DNA from: Dendrolimus kikuchii
Lineage: Eukaryota > Arthropoda > Insecta > Lepidoptera > Lasiocampidae
DNA length: 64,000 bases
Reading direction: 5' to 3'
Assembly (NCBI GenBank): GCA_019925095.2
Contig: CM034412.1
Span: 4,672,001-4,736,000, forward strand
Position numbers and translations under genes: made by a program. Under the pieces are notes generated by a model that was not told where the DNA came from, did not search any database, and saw only the letters and a list, made by a program, of their open reading frames with translations. Positions 44,001 to 57,339 of this stretch are shown in pieces (within the stretch, counting starts at the first letter, position 1; every line of letters starts with the position of its first letter).

Positions 44001-45330
44001 AACAATATTAGTATATTTAGCTACAACACTAATACTTACATTTTCAATATCGCGATATCTTTTGAATGAATCCTCTGAATTTAATAATTCAAAAAGTTCT
44101 AGAAAGGTATTGAATTCGTCTTGAATATGGAGTAATTTATTTTGATAAGGATTAATACCAAGGTACAAAATAAAGAGTTTTTGAAGTGACGGCATTTTAA
44201 TTATTTAAAAAAATAAAAGAAAACACTTATTGTGAGATAACTACAATAGGTAGACATATGGTTACGCGATATTTTTTGTAGACAATTGTACGTTCTGCAA
44301 AGTGGTAGTACATTGTTTCGTTCTATAATCGATAGTTTTCGCAGCGCACGCCGTGTAAGGAATTTTTTGGTTCAATTTTTTACATCTTGGGTTACATTAT
44401 TGGACTTTTAGTAAGGATCCCTAATTTTTTTGAAAATATAATATAGCCTATAGCCTTCCTCGATAAATGTACTATTCAACACTGAAAGAATTTTTCAAAT
44501 CAGACCAGCGGTTCCTGAGATTAGACAAACAAACTCTTCAGCTTTATAATATTAGTATAGATGATATCATCAGGAATTTGTTTAACATTTATGGTAGGTT
44601 GATATTTTTAATTATTAACTTTGTTCACATTCAGGATAGCCATAGACATAGATATAAACAACACTTTATTGTTCACCAAAACAAAAAATACAAAAAAATG
44701 TACAACAAGACAATAGTTACTTGGTAAAACAAAAGGTGGCCTTATTACTAAAAGGGATCTCTTCTAGGCAACCTGACTTTCTTTCAAATGAAATTCTTAA
44801 ATTATCTATAATAAATAAATAAAGATGTGTTATTATTATTCACACATTTACTGCATCAATACAACATGTAAGTCAAGCAACATATTCTCAGAATGCATAG
44901 CCAGTAATCCCTATTGATCCAATTAGGTATTCAACTTAGGCTATTCATAGTGTATCTGTTATATCTCTACTGTCAATAGCATAGTGTTATTATAGCACTA
45001 CACTTTGGTATTAGATTGGCAACTAACGATCTTACTTATATTGAGTTAGAGTAAGTTCAAACAGTTCTTTAAGAACTGTAAAGAACTTCTCTAAATGAAT
45101 ATAAATAAGACTGTTATTGATTGCAGTTTTGTCCACATATGCATTTTACTTTCTTTCGTTTCATACTTGTATTCAAAATACCAAACTTAAATATTTGTTA
45201 TTTTTGGACATCAATCTCTTCATTTAGTAAAAAAATCATATTGACTAACTAGTCAACCTAACCTAAGTTTTTATCCCAATTTTAAAATGGAAGAAAAAGA
45301 TGTGCACTTAAGACAAACATTATTGTATTA
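44000..45330. other. Intron 1 sequence without recognised gene
   Basis: AT-rich. Apart from a retroelement 3'-end-like repeat at 44645-44790 (diverged relative of 2960-3110), I see no repeats I can name and no coding exon. Confidence 0.5.
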
Positions 45331-45335
45331 TTTCT

Positions 45336-46104
45336 CGGGATGTGCCGAAATTCGTTTTACATTCAGTTTGACCGAATTTCGGCAGCTTGAGCCGAATTTC
45401 GGCTTTCGGCCGAAATTCGGTTTAAATGCCGAACATTTGGTGCAAGGAAAAAGTAAATAAAATACCTACTAGCACTATTTTGACTGAAGTTAGAAATCAT
45501 ATCTATCATAACCGTAATATAAAAATTGACATCTCATGGTCATTTATTTTAGTTAGGAACATGTAAATCTTAACATGCAATGTTAATAAATAAAATAATA
45601 AATAAAAATAAATAAAATTGGTTCATGATTGAGTCTTTGCCTAATTAAATAGACATCAAATTAAAACAAAAATAAAACAAACTCATTATTCCTCTAAGAA
45701 ACATCAGTAAGTAGTGCAACTGCTTAATTATAATAAGTAACTTCAATTAAAAAAAAAACATGTCTAAGGGACATCAGCAATTATAACTTTAAGTTTGATT
45801 GAAATCACTTTTTACAAATTAAATATTATGAATTTAGAATTACGAAATGGTGATTTTTTTTCAATCAAAGATCTAAAAATCTATTATTTTATCCTACTCA
45901 TACTTAAAATTTACTAGAGGCAGGTTATGGTGTAAAAAAGCCCAAAAATTTGGTATAATCAAGTTGATGTTCTCAAGAGGTCACTATGTGTTGCTCTTGA
46001 GAAAGTGCGGTGAAATCAAACCAAAGTTCGACCGAATTTTTTGTTTTAACCGAATGTTCGGCCGAAGTTTGTATACGGTTCAAACCACATTCGGCCCATC
46101 GCTA
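45336..46104. mobile_element. hAT-like non-autonomous element
   Basis: Left end GGGATGTGCCGAAATTCG, right end inverted GCGATGGGCCGAATGTGG. Subterminal regions carry many CCGAA/TTCGG motifs in both orientations. About 770 bp, no transposase frame. Confidence 0.7.
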
Positions 46105-46518
46105 ATTATTTCCGAAAAAGCAAGCACAAACAAAATGATGTGTTATATATATATGGGAATGAAGCCTTCTTCTTTAAAATTGGTTTTTCCAGATTTCATT
46201 CTGGACATTTTTTATTGAAAAATGCTCTACAATCTGGCTGTCCAGTTAAAGTAGATGAGGCCCATATGAAGGCCATTAGCAATTCAGATTGTCTTTGCAC
46301 AACATTGTCAAAATTTAGTAATGTAAATAATAGTTTTTTTTTTTTTAAGTTCTAGAGCGTTAATGCTCTTAGTTTTATAATAGAATGTAAGCTCTTTATT
46401 CTAGTCTGACACTGCCGTGCAAAATGTTTGTTACGATTACAGAGGGTCCACTACAGTAAGATAAAAAACTCGCTATAGGTAGGAAAACAGACACGGCCAT
46501 AGCTGTGAATGGTGGGGT

Positions 46519-46668
46519 ATAGTTATAGGGTGCATTTATTTATTATGAACTATTATGAACAGATCTGAACTTTTTTAATATAGGTTGAAGCCTTCATCAT
46601 AATTTTTTTATAAGCACCCGAAAATCACTTTATATCTGAAATAATAAATAAATGCACCCTATAACTAT
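46519..46668. mobile_element. Short MITE with perfect 28-bp terminal inverted repeats
   Basis: The left arm starts ATAGTTATAGGGTGCATTTA and the right arm is its exact reverse complement (46641-46668). Total 150 bp. Perfect arms suggest a recent copy. Confidence 0.92.
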
Positions 46669-47346
46669 TACGCACCCACTGTGATTTATTGATACTTGCC
46701 AGACACATAGAAGTATGAAAATGCTTTACATTCATATTTAAATCTATAAAATCTCTTAAGTTGTATGAATATAAGACTTACTACATTATTTTGAGAATTG
46801 TTTTGTGTAACCATACAAATATGTTTATAAAGTATGGTTACCTATTTATGATCTTTAATAATTTCACAAGTAATTGACTTCTGTAAATGTCTCAATGTAT
46901 TGTTTGTTTTTATTCATTGCTTTGTTCGGTAAAATGGGAACATTTGAAATAGAAATTACAAAGAGAATTGTTATTGCTAACGTAAGGACACCAGCTTAAA
47001 CATTGCAATTGATTCTGTTATATATAAGAAAATATTACTTAAATTAGTATATTGCTTAATAATATATTAAAAACTCTATAAACAAAATTGGCAATTGTTA
47101 AACACCTACAAAAGTCACTCTTTTTGGTTTATAATGAATTGATTAACTTTAACATTTGACTGCTGCATATCATTTACATCTGGTAACGATAGCAGTATGA
47201 CCTTGGTAAGGAAATAAAGAAGCCAAACTGTTTAATTAGATCATAGACATGGCTTTCTCTTGGCTATACTGGCCGAGAGTGTACGCGAAAGAGGTCAGTG
47301 AACTGTCCACTTTTAACACATAATTCGGCATGAAAGGTACACTTAC

Positions 47347-47579
47347 TTGACTTTCCCACCGCAGTACTGGCACTCTGGACCCTGCCAGCCTTCGTAACAC
47401 ACGCAAGAATCATTCTTACAAGCACCATTTATACAGTTATGATCACCACACTTCATGAGTGCACCTTGACAGAACAATAACACTATAAGAACTGAACACA
47501 AGAACGGTGAGAACCATGAGCATTTTCGTCTGTATTTGGATTTGAAAAGGAATAAAAACATTTGTAAGGATTCTACCAT
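47347..47579 (-). CDS. Atrn: Attractin exon 1: signal segment and first EGF
   Basis: Starts at ATG 47579-47577 in context AAAATGG. An in-frame TAA lies about ten codons upstream of a TTG triplet at 47600, so this is the first usable ATG; a second Met is at residue 7. After a basic stretch (KSKYRRK) comes a hydrophobic segment, about residues 24-40 (FLCSVLIVLLFCQGAL), acting as signal peptide or signal anchor. Then an EGF-type cysteine pattern follows with CINGACKNDSCVCYEGWQG and CQYCGGKV at the exon end. The donor is GTAAGT (47346-47341) and the exon ends in phase 2. The 5' UTR and promoter upstream cannot be delimited. Confidence 0.92.
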
Positions 47580-47811
47580 TTTGCTGTATGCATTTTTCAA
47601 CGAGTTTTGTTAGCGCGAATGTAAAAGCGGTACAGACGTCGCGTAGTTTCGTACGGTACTAAAATTAGGGTTAACAACTAACAGGGTATACATTTCCGAG
47701 ACATGTATAGTCCAAATTTTATGGCCAAAATGGGTAGATCTAAGACATACTCGCGTGAAGTCATGAGAAATGATATATGATGTTCTAATGGTCTCGCAAT
47801 GAGGATGTCGA

Positions 47812-47930
47812 CACGTGGCCGGTTTCTATATCTTACTGTTCATTCCCTTGTCTTTTCAAAGGTTGGATTTTGACATTATATCTATGCAGCTTACGTCAGT
47901 AAGATATAAGATCTTGGCCACAGCCGAGAG
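47812..47930. mobile_element. Small MITE family M2, 5' of the attractin start
   Basis: Left TGGCCGGTTTCTATATCTTACTG, right inverted GTGGCCAAGATCTTATATC. About 230 bp upstream of the start codon, so possibly in the promoter or 5' UTR. A second copy is at 53026-53184. Confidence 0.75.
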
Positions 47931-48261
47931 TCATGCTAACTTTGCTAAATGTTGAAGAATAAAAAAAAGCTGAATTCCAAAACCTAATGTTGCAAACGAT
48001 CATGCAAAGCGATAATTACTTACCATGAGATAAAATGTATGTTAGTTTGTTTACTATAAACTTATTCAAAATAATCCTGGGTCGGTAGTAAATGATTTAG
48101 ACGCAACAGTAATTGAACGTGAGGCCAATTATGATGTTTAAAATAAAAATAAATTATATCGTATATATGTAAACGCAGTGAAATTTAAAATACAAAAAAT
48201 TACTGAAACCAATTTTTCTGCTAGAAGCAGCGCTAAACTCTTTTATGAAAAGCTAGAAAGT

Positions 48262-48785
48262 GTCTGTAGAGGCACGCTTGGCTGACTATCAAAGGGTGAT
48301 GGTGCCAACAGCAATCTATGAAAGTAAAAGTTGGGTGTGGCAGAAGAAGCATGAGTGTCGAATAAACGCAGTGGAAATGAGAGCTTTGAGAAGTATATGT
48401 GAGGTAAGCATGAGTGATATGATACGTAGTGTAATAAGGAAGCGTTGTGAATTGATAGGACATGTAACAACAAGAATTGAAAAAGGAATGCTAAAGTGGT
48501 TTGGGCGTGTAGAGACGATAGATGAAAATAGAATCATAAAACAAGTGTATGACAGTATTGTGAATGGTAGACTTGGTACTGGTAGGCTGCGACGTACACA
48601 TCATGATCAAATAGCAGACGTGTTAAAACGAGATCAGGTAAAAAGCATCTCAAATAAATGTGCATGTATGAAGAGGTTAATGAAAGTAGATGAAGCGAAA
48701 GTTGTTTGTAAGGATCGTCGCAAGTGGATATCTATAGTCTTTCTCTGCCTACCCCCATTGGAAACAGGCGTGATAATACGTATGT
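48262..48785 (+). mobile_element. RTE-like RT C-terminal fragment (family B)
   Basis: Open for about 170 codons: AIYESKSWVWQKKHECRINA, GMLKWFGRVETIDENRIIKQ and VDEAKVVCKDRRKW. Relative of family A (about half of the residues match) but clearly a separate lineage. No catalytic RT motifs, so non-functional. Confidence 0.88.
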
Positions 48786-49510
48786 TTAGTATACCTACTC
48801 ATCAATACCAATACTAATTAGTATAGTCACGAATAATGCAATGAGAAACTTATTAGTGTATATGCTATGATTTATACCTTCATGGGCATAATACTATTTC
48901 ATCATTAAATAGATGTTAGTGTATTACACATTAACAAGCAATCTTAAAACGTTATGTTAAATTTGTAATATTATTTTGTGAATAATTTATGACGATCGTA
49001 TTTTATATTCACATAAAAATTGCAACAGTCAACACTAAAACATTTTTACTTGATAGATATTATAATAATTTGTGAAATAAAGGAATATATAAAAGGAAAC
49101 ATAATTATTTATTATTATAATAATACCTATCATGTAAGAATCTTGTTTATGTTGGATAATTCTAGTCTCTGGCAACATTTTGTAGACATTTTTTTGACAT
49201 TTTGTTTAGGGTGTTGTCAAATTGAAACAGATAATAGTAATCTAAACTAACGTCCTGTCACAGATTAAAAAACATAACTCTTTATTCCTTATGAAATATT
49301 ATAAAAGTAATATTTTTTATAATTTTTAGCATCGAATAAATTAGACTTTAATTAACGCATAAAATAAAAATATGGCTTAGGTCATAGTGCCACCTATTAT
49401 CTTATATTGCTAGCTACATGTAGGTAGCAACATTAGTTACGACAAAATGGCTACTAGATGTCGCTAGTTATCATTTGCAAAAGTTTCATAATTATTTTTA
49501 ATATACATTT

Positions 49511-49585
49511 ATTTCAATAGCCTCACGCATCATTGTAGGTATAAAACGATTCTAGACCTAGAATGATGCGTCGGGCTATTGAAAT
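49511..49585. repeat. Hairpin, 30-bp arms, 15-nt loop
   Basis: Arms from ATTTCAATAGCC to ATTGTAGGT and its inverse with 3 mismatches. Probably a miniature foldback element. Confidence 0.88.
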
Positions 49586-49918
49586 CAAAAAACACTCAAA
49601 TTATAATAGAGAAGATGGTTGGCAAGTACCCCCTGTTTGGGATCCGATCATCAAAACAATTAAGACCCAAACCCAGCAAAAATCAACTACCAGACCTCAA
49701 GACACTGAGCTCTTTCTGCGTACCCGGAACACAAACCAACTTGACTGATAATTTTTTTTATTTTCCTTCCACCCATTTTAATATAATATAAAATTATTAG
49801 ACTAGGCATGTTTTCTGAAGAGTTTCTTGCGCCTCTTCTTCTCTTCAAGCCATAACATGTTGCGAAGCGGTGGTAAATTAGATTAGGCTCCTATAGAGTA
49901 AATAATAATAAATTTTTA

Positions 49919-50229
49919 TCCGTGCAGCAACGGAAAAAGAATATAATTTCCTGCGGCCGGGCGGCCTGTCGTAAGAGGCGACAAAACAACCCACAGCCAA
50001 GTGGTAGCGTATTTACTTGACTTGAAGGCGACCACCCCTGGTCTAGAGTATGCCGCCATAACAACCTTGTGTTGTGTTCCGGCATTAGTGACCCAGGTTC
50101 CAGTCTCCCTTAAGAGAGCAGCAGCGCCTTTGTAGCACCTTTGGTGTTGCAAATGTCCATAGGCGATGGTAACCGCTTTCCAATCAAGTGGGCCGTCTGC
50201 CTGTCTGCTGAACTTTTGCAATAAAAAAT
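49919..50229 (+). repeat. Repeat family P, full form
   Basis: TCCGTGCAGCAACGGAAAAA head to TTTTGCAATAAAAAAT tail. Confidence 0.93.
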
Positions 50230-52950
50230 AATTATTATAATAATAACCATAAACAAAATTAAAAGTAAATAATTAAAATGAACAAGTTGGCGGTAGGCTA
50301 AATATGACTTTAACAATACTTGTTGACACTCGACATCTTTGCCTTCCGTGATCACGGCCACTGAAAAGTGGCCGAAACGTCGGAATAACAAAAATCAAAT
50401 AAATTACCCCGCTTAAAACCGTTAAAACATAGTTTTATTATGTATATACAAGTCGCGATAACTTTAATATTGTCTAACATTTTATTGTTCTATCATCAAT
50501 AGTTTCCGCATCCCATGCGATGAAAGACATTTTATGGTAAGTTTTTTTACACCTAAGGTTAGATTAATGAAGTTTTAGTCGGGATCCTTAATTTTTGCTA
50601 GTAATAAATATAGCTTATATTACTCAGGGATAATGTAGCATTATAATGGTGAAAGAATTTTAGAAATCGGTCCAGTAGTTTTTGATTTTATTCGTTACAA
50701 ACATACAAAAATACAATTTTTTCCTCTTTATAATATTAGTATATAGATATAGATGTTGTTATACACCTTAAATTATTATAGTGTAGCAATTAACGGCGTC
50801 ATTGTTAACGCTATAACATGACGCATTTGGCCACAGTCATTAATTACTTATAATATAACCAGGCCATTTTTTGTCACTTCTTTTTTGGGGACAGGCTAAT
50901 TCTCGAAAGTTGTAAGTCTATAATTTAATTTTTTTTAAATAACAGGTTATTCACAGTTCCAAAGCCTTTTCATAGTACGTACCAGGTTCAGTTAATCTTC
51001 GTCCAAATATTTGAACCACATTTTCAATTTTCTGATTAGCACTCATTAGGCTTATATTACGATTTTACACATCTAAACTCAGCTAACTTAGCTCTTGAAG
51101 AACATCGTATTAGGCGACGCGGTAACTGTTCAGGAAAGATAGATTAGATTTTGTATTTGGATAATTTTGACCTATTAGAAAAAATCCAATACTGTTTGTA
51201 AAGGTTACCGAAATTGATTTTTTTTCAACGACTCATTCATTGACTCTTCAGGTGATCAGAGGGCTGGTGCTTACCTCGGCCAACGGATCAGTATGGCCAT
51301 CCAGCGAGGAAACGTAGCCAGCCTTCTGGGCACCTTACCTCGGGCTCAGTATTCTACTTATAGTCTTGAGAGACTATGAGTAGAATACAATACAAATAAG
51401 TTAAGTTTACTCGCATTGTATTCGATTATATATATTTTTTTTCAAATTCTTTCATTTTATTTCAGTTTTTATGGTAATTTTTCGATATTTTCAAAATTTC
51501 CTTTAAGGGCAGTGCGTGTCCCCGCGTGCCCCCACAAAAAATCCCTGCAATAACAAGCCTACAATAACAATATTCCAGACCAAGCAGGGATATTACCTAC
51601 CAAAATACACAAAAACATTTCACACTCAAACAATTACATTCATTTATTTTAATCTCGTAATTAACGTTCCTGACTCATTATCTTTGCATGTGTTTGGTAC
51701 ATTAAACTTAAAGGCGAGCATTTTCGTCGAAATACGAACTGCCTGATTAATTCCAGGAGTTTCACGTAAAAATGTGAATTTAACAACCAACTAGCTCGAT
51801 TCTATACAAACTTGGAATGTTATTGTTCATTCTTCCAAAAATGGGGAAATGTTTACACGCAGACTTGTTGGTATATGATTGTTAGGGAGGTAGTTTTATC
51901 GGAAACGGAATTCGTAAACTCATATATTCATAACAATGTTGTTACAACTCAAGGATTTTTATTATTCCCCGTTCACGATACCTTGACGCGCAGGGTTACC
52001 AACAAACATAAACATTAATACCTAAAACTAGCCATAAACACATAAAATCGCGATAATTACTAGAGAATTTCAATAAAAATTAAAAATAAATATGTTTTGT
52101 AATAATCTCTATTTGTAACACGATATTAAGTGATGACTATTTTCAGAATTTGGCAACCCCGCGCTTCTAGTTGTCGTGATCTGGCTTACAACGCGCGCGC
52201 AGAAGGTTTGCCGATAGCCTCATAATCTTTATATACCTATATAGTATTATCCATGCTCATAATGTCATGCGTCGATATCAGTAGGGTTGACAAAAAGGGT
52301 TACATAAATAGTTGTTACAATAAGTTTATTATTTTAATTTATTATTCTATATAATTTACATAAATATATACAATAATAGTAAGTAGTCATCGCCAAACCT
52401 GCGCGCGGCTTATATTAAGAATTTAATAATTATTAGTGTCATAAATTTTAATATAAGGTTTTATTAAAATTTATTTATTTGTTTTACTAATTTAATATTA
52501 CATAAGTAGAATTAAGTACTTTTAGTAATTATTATTAATTAAAAAAATTGGGTCGTTTTGGTCTTATGCCCAAAGGAAGATTTGCACTGAAAATCAGCAT
52601 TGTGTCGGATATCATTCCGGCACAGCAATATGCTGCTGAGTGCAAACCTTGTTTGCTGAAAATACGGCATACAAATTCTCAAAATATGCTCTATATATAA
52701 AAATGTATCAGGAATGTAATTACGTCGCTATTTTTTCATATAATTTTTTCTTTCTTAAATTTTCATATTACATGTACTCTTAAAGTTGTTGAAGGTGTGC
52801 TTGGTTAGGCACTTCTTATGTTGGCAGTAGTTTAAATATATTTAAACTACTAGGCTCTTTGTGGTGAATCGATATCGGACCCATATCAGAAGCACAAAAA
52901 TACAAACCTATAAAATAGCTTTTTCCTGCGGTTTTCTCAGATCGTCTATT
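50230..52950. other. Upstream region without recognised gene
   Basis: Mostly AT-rich. Contains a Helitron-like fragment (50620-50755) and a family S copy (52380-52745). Several short open frames exist, but none shows a domain or splice context. Confidence 0.5.
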
Positions 52951-53025
52951 GTGGCGAATCTCTTCGCTTACTGACCCGTCGACCAAAGATGATGTAGATA
53001 GTGGTAGACAACTGTTCAACAAAGA

Positions 53026-53184
53026 CTTATGGCCGGTTACTATATATATCTTACTATTCATTTACTTGCCTTAACATCGGTAGAAAATTGATATTATAAG
53101 TACACAGAACGGAGCTTGTGTTAATTTTTAACTGTCAATAAAGCAAAGGAACGGTCGGTAAGATATAGGAACCGGCCATTAATT
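53026..53184. mobile_element. Small MITE family M2, second copy
   Basis: Left ATGGCCGGTTACTATATA, right inverted ATGGCCGGTTCCTATATCTT. Slightly longer than the copy at 47812. Confidence 0.78.
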
Positions 53185-54090
53185 ACATCAACGCCCCATA
53201 ATCTATTACTAATCAAAAGACTATTTTCATCTAATTAAAATACATTTTTTTCTCCTTTCTTTCAACTTCTCCCAATTACTTGAGATCGCTATATATGTTT
53301 TTCTTTTGATTAGGTACTTTATTGTGATATTTATACGTTCGTATTAATAAAAATATTAGGATTTACTATGAAAGGTGTCCGAATCCCTATTGTAGGAATT
53401 AATTCCTCCCTCGCCATTTTACTACCAGATAAGCGGACGTGCGAGCACATCCCATCGATATATGGTGGAAATACGAACCAAGCGAAAGAAGCGGTTTGTT
53501 TACACTTTCGTCAGACGTGCCATTGAGAAGTGGAACTCCTATCCGTCGTCAGTTTTTCCTATCTTCTATAAGCGACCTTCACCACTTGACATCAGGTGCA
53601 GTGTCGGTCAAACACGAACCTATGTATATACAGAATGAATTTTTCAAGTAAGCCTTCAAGGCCAAATCCTAAACTATACGAAATGGCGAAACACACTCAA
53701 AGGAGTCTTGGGTCCCGTTTTGACCAAACTAAAGTGGTATCATTAGATTTTGAAAAATCATTTATATATTTTTCAGGAATTGAATCGGCCGATTTTGAAA
53801 AAAAAACCACACACACTGTATCCATTACACCTAATCATAGTGTAGCTTGTAAGGATCAATGTCTGTGAAAGAAAAGAATTTTCCTCATAATTGGCCCCGA
53901 CACTTCTTTCAGTGGTTTTCGCTATTTCCTATGTATAGTTTAGGATTTGGCCCTAAAGGCCGATTTGAAAGATTCACCGGTATACAATATAAGAAACAAA
54001 ATTTTACAATGGTGGCAATGCAGCCAGCCTTCTGAACACGCTTCCCTCTGGCAGCTATTTGTTACATAATTTATATTAATTAATTTATAA
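53185..54090. other. Upstream region without recognised gene
   Basis: Open frames at 53439-53651 and 53596-53868 overlap each other, have no known domains and no splice context. No repeats identified except short AT runs. Confidence 0.4.
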
Positions 54091-54094
54091 TTTA

Positions 54095-54409
54095 TCTGTG
54101 CAGGAACGGAGAAAGAATACAATTTCCTGCGGCCGGGCGGCCTGTCGTAAGAGGCGACTAAACAACCCACAGCCAGGTGGTAGGGTATTTGCCCGTCTGG
54201 ATGGCTAACACCCCTGGTCTAGAATATGCCGCCATAACAACCTTGAGTTGTGTTCCGGCATTAGTGACCAGGTTCCAGTCTCCCTTAAGAGAGCAGCAGC
54301 GCATTTGTAGCACCTTTGGTGTTGTAAATGTCCATAGGCGATGGTAACCGCTTTCCATCAAGTGGGCCGTCTGCATGTCTGCTGAACTCCTGCAATAAAA
54401 AAATAAAAA
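54095..54409 (+). repeat. Repeat family P, full form
   Basis: TCTGTGCAGGAACGGAGAAA head to CTCCTGCAATAAAAAAAT tail. Confidence 0.93.
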
Positions 54410-56700
54410 ATTACAATAAAAAATAATTTAGTTTATTTTTAATATTGAGTTGTATTTTTTTAAGTTAGTTTAGTACGTACCTATATACAAAAGTATATTA
54501 AGAATTGAAAATAATTGTGTACTTTAAACACTATTATATCTAATCGTTTTAAATTTCAGAAACAACATGTTCCCATAAATCTCCAAAAATGTTTAAAGTA
54601 AAGTACATAACCTCAAAAAATATATCATATTTTTTCTATCGAAATGGCGGCGCGATAGTCCCTCCCCAACGCAGCTGCGTCTACCCAAGGTCAGTGGCAT
54701 TGCGCTAACCGAGTGCATTGCCCAAACGTCTGTATGCGAAAAATAAGCATGCACACACGTGCACAGCCTGTACGTGCAACGCGCGTCTGTGCACGTGCAC
54801 ATGGCCCGACGAAAAGTATCCGAATTGCGCGCCATAGAGTAGATACCTTGCCAGAATCGTCAAGATGGTTCAAACTATAACATTGAAAATCTTGTTAAAA
54901 TTAAAATAAAAAAAACACCGTCCATGATTAATTAGTTACATTAGTGTATATAAAGGAGTTATCTATCAACGTTCAACGTAATTATCAATGTCACGTCTAA
55001 TTATCAAATAACATATTAAACCCTTGGTCACATCTGTATAACACAGTTACCCGCAGTGTAGCAGATATATACATTAATGAATACAATGTTTAGAACCATA
55101 GAAGAAGGACCATACTAGAACTTAAAAAACGTTACTTCTGAAAAGCTACCTAAATACCACATTTACAGAGGGCGCCACAAGCGATTCATCAATGTTGAGT
55201 AGTATGGGGCCGCGGGATAACTGCTGAAATACCCATTAAAACACTTCTTTGTTCTTCTCATCAGAAGCCAGGGCTGAGGGACAATGACTATGCCGACAAT
55301 TGTGATTCATTTGTTGCTTTTTAACAGAGAAAACAAGACTATAGTTTTAGCCATACATGTTATCATTTAAAATTTAAGACATATTAATATGACTTTAATT
55401 TTGAGTGATATATTAGTGGTTTTCTATATCTAGATGCGACAGAAGAATTAGGTACTTGTGGCGTCCTCTAGAAATAAGTTTCTTTTAAATTTCAGATTTG
55501 GACACTATATCATAATTAACTCAATAAACTTTCACAGATGTTACTCTGGTAAAATTATAAATAAAAATTAAGAAAAAAAATATTACACACGTTTCGCAAT
55601 GCGTAGTTTTGCTTAGCCTTAACTACTTAATAACATACTTCTTATAAACAGGTAACCCTGTTTATTTTCATAAATATAGGTATAGTTACCTATGCAGCCC
55701 TATAGTTAGTAGGGTTTCTTTTAACTATGTCTAAATATTGTGCCTACGTTATTGATCATCAAGAAATAAACCTTCTACAAAATATTCTTTGCCATAAAAA
55801 CAACAATAAGTACTCACCCGAATTGCATGCACACAGAAATGCAATGCACTCAAAGTAAGTCAAGAGCAGGAGAGTAAGGTCATGGCTATTAGGACGTCAT
55901 TCGGCTGATTTCGGCCGGTTTCGGCAACTTTCGCCGCGGGCTGCTCCGGCGCAAGTTCAGGGTTGGTCGGTGATTTTGGCTTTTATTTGTGTTCCTTATG
56001 CGTCTGATATATAAGAACAGGTAGAGGTATTGTTTGGTTATGTAGCATTTAGATGTACATACTTATTTGATTCTTTAGAAATACATTATTTGGGGTGGGG
56101 ACATCATTTGTTATAGCTACTTTGAAGCTTTCAGACGTGTATGGTGGCTTTTAGGTAAATGGTGATATTACAGGGATGACCTAAACTGAAGCAATTTGGT
56201 TGAAAGACAGAACTGGAATGACACGACGGTATGTATTCAACGGCACTGAATGATTCAAGTTTATGTTATGTTATCTATTGATCAATTTGGCTGACTCATC
56301 TAAATTGAAAGATGAATCTTCTAATATCAGGTTAAAATTTGATTCTAATATAGGGTTTAAGAACATTCTCATAAAATATTTTTAACAATTCACTCAAACT
56401 GAGAACATTTATAAGTTTTTGAAAATAACTTGTAAATTATAACGAGATAAAAAGCATAAATTCTAAAACTGCAGTTAATTTTGATTTATTTTTTTGTACA
56501 TACAAGTACCTTCGAACCAATAGAAACAAAGATCTAGGTTTCGTGGAAGTGTCATTGTGTAACTTGTATTTGTAACATATATGTCTATTTAATATATATA
56601 TGCTTTATATTAAATGGGTATATACATAATATACATAACATACAAATATATATCTACAAAATATATACGTTTATAGATTTGTATATATGTACATACATTT
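54410..56700. other. Upstream region without recognised gene
   Basis: AT-rich except for 54640-54840, a GC-richer patch with repeated CACGTG-like motifs (ACACACGTGCAC, GTGCACGTGCAC). No gene recognised. The patch may be an unclassified repeat or a regulatory element; nothing here decides. Confidence 0.4.
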
Positions 56701-56712
56701 ATGTATGGGTGA

Positions 56713-56868
56713 TGTCAGGAGCCTTAAGAACAGACGAGCGTGCATGACAAGAGTTATGAATATCAAAGAATCAAGTGAGGTGTGTAAGAATGGGCCTAAA
56801 TGGCGCTCTGTTGTTCGTGCCTACCCCGCAAGGGAACTGGCGTGAAGTTATGTATGTATGTATGTACT
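56713..56868 (+). mobile_element. RTE family A, 5'-truncated
   Basis: Last 155 bp with (ATGT)n. Flanks share TACATTTA, a possible short target duplication. Confidence 0.88.
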
Positions 56869-57339
56869 TACATTTAAATATCATCATATTCCAACGACAG
56901 GTAAAATTTTCTGATCATTGTTTAGCGATTTTGCTTGTCTGAAAGCAACTGGCAGTGCGTTCAAAAACTGTCTTGACGGTAAAAGAATTGTACATACTGC
57001 GATAGGAACTTCTGCGGCAACTTTTGCATCCGTGGCATAGCAGACAAATTAAAAATCTACTATGATGGTACAGGTATATTAGCTGCGAGACATTTTCGCG
57101 TTATTAGTAGTTGAAGTGTAGGAAGTCTTCATTCAAGCACCCTTTGCTTGTTAAATGCGTATAATTTAATCTTTTGTGAGTTTACATTAAATTTTCTTGC
57201 ACGTACAAATTTTCGTCGTCGTTCTGTTCGTGAATTTCGAATATTGGCGGTTGGCCGTAGACAATGAGGAAGAATTACTGTAGAAATAACGTAGGCCGTA
57301 GAAATAACTGTAGAGGAATGGAAAAATATTTGTCTATAT

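Larger units (their letters stand above)
738..47579 (-). other. Atrn: Attractin/Distracted gene, 3' part missing
   Basis: Eighteen minus-strand exons with canonical GT/AG ends join in one continuous frame of 821 codons. Module order is signal segment (about residues 20-40), EGF (to about 77), CUB (78-200), EGF-like (about 201-260), kelch blades (about 275-630), then PSI/plexin-type cysteine repeats (635-821). This order is specific to attractin family proteins, large type I membrane glycoproteins; in mammals attractin acts with melanocortin signalling and in E3-linked receptor turnover. Human attractin continues with laminin-EGF repeats, one membrane span and a cytoplasmic tail, which here must lie left of position 1. 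Introns range from about 0.8 to 12.2 kb and are full of transposons, while no exon carries a stop or frameshift, so the gene looks intact. Single insect ortholog versus attractin-like 1 cannot be separated here. Confidence 0.93.

Noticed and set aside
48260..48817. 185-codon host gene upstream of attractin
   Set aside because: The protein is the C-terminus of an RTE-like element and ends with the family-typical LETGV motif; a degraded sister lies at 10715-10890.
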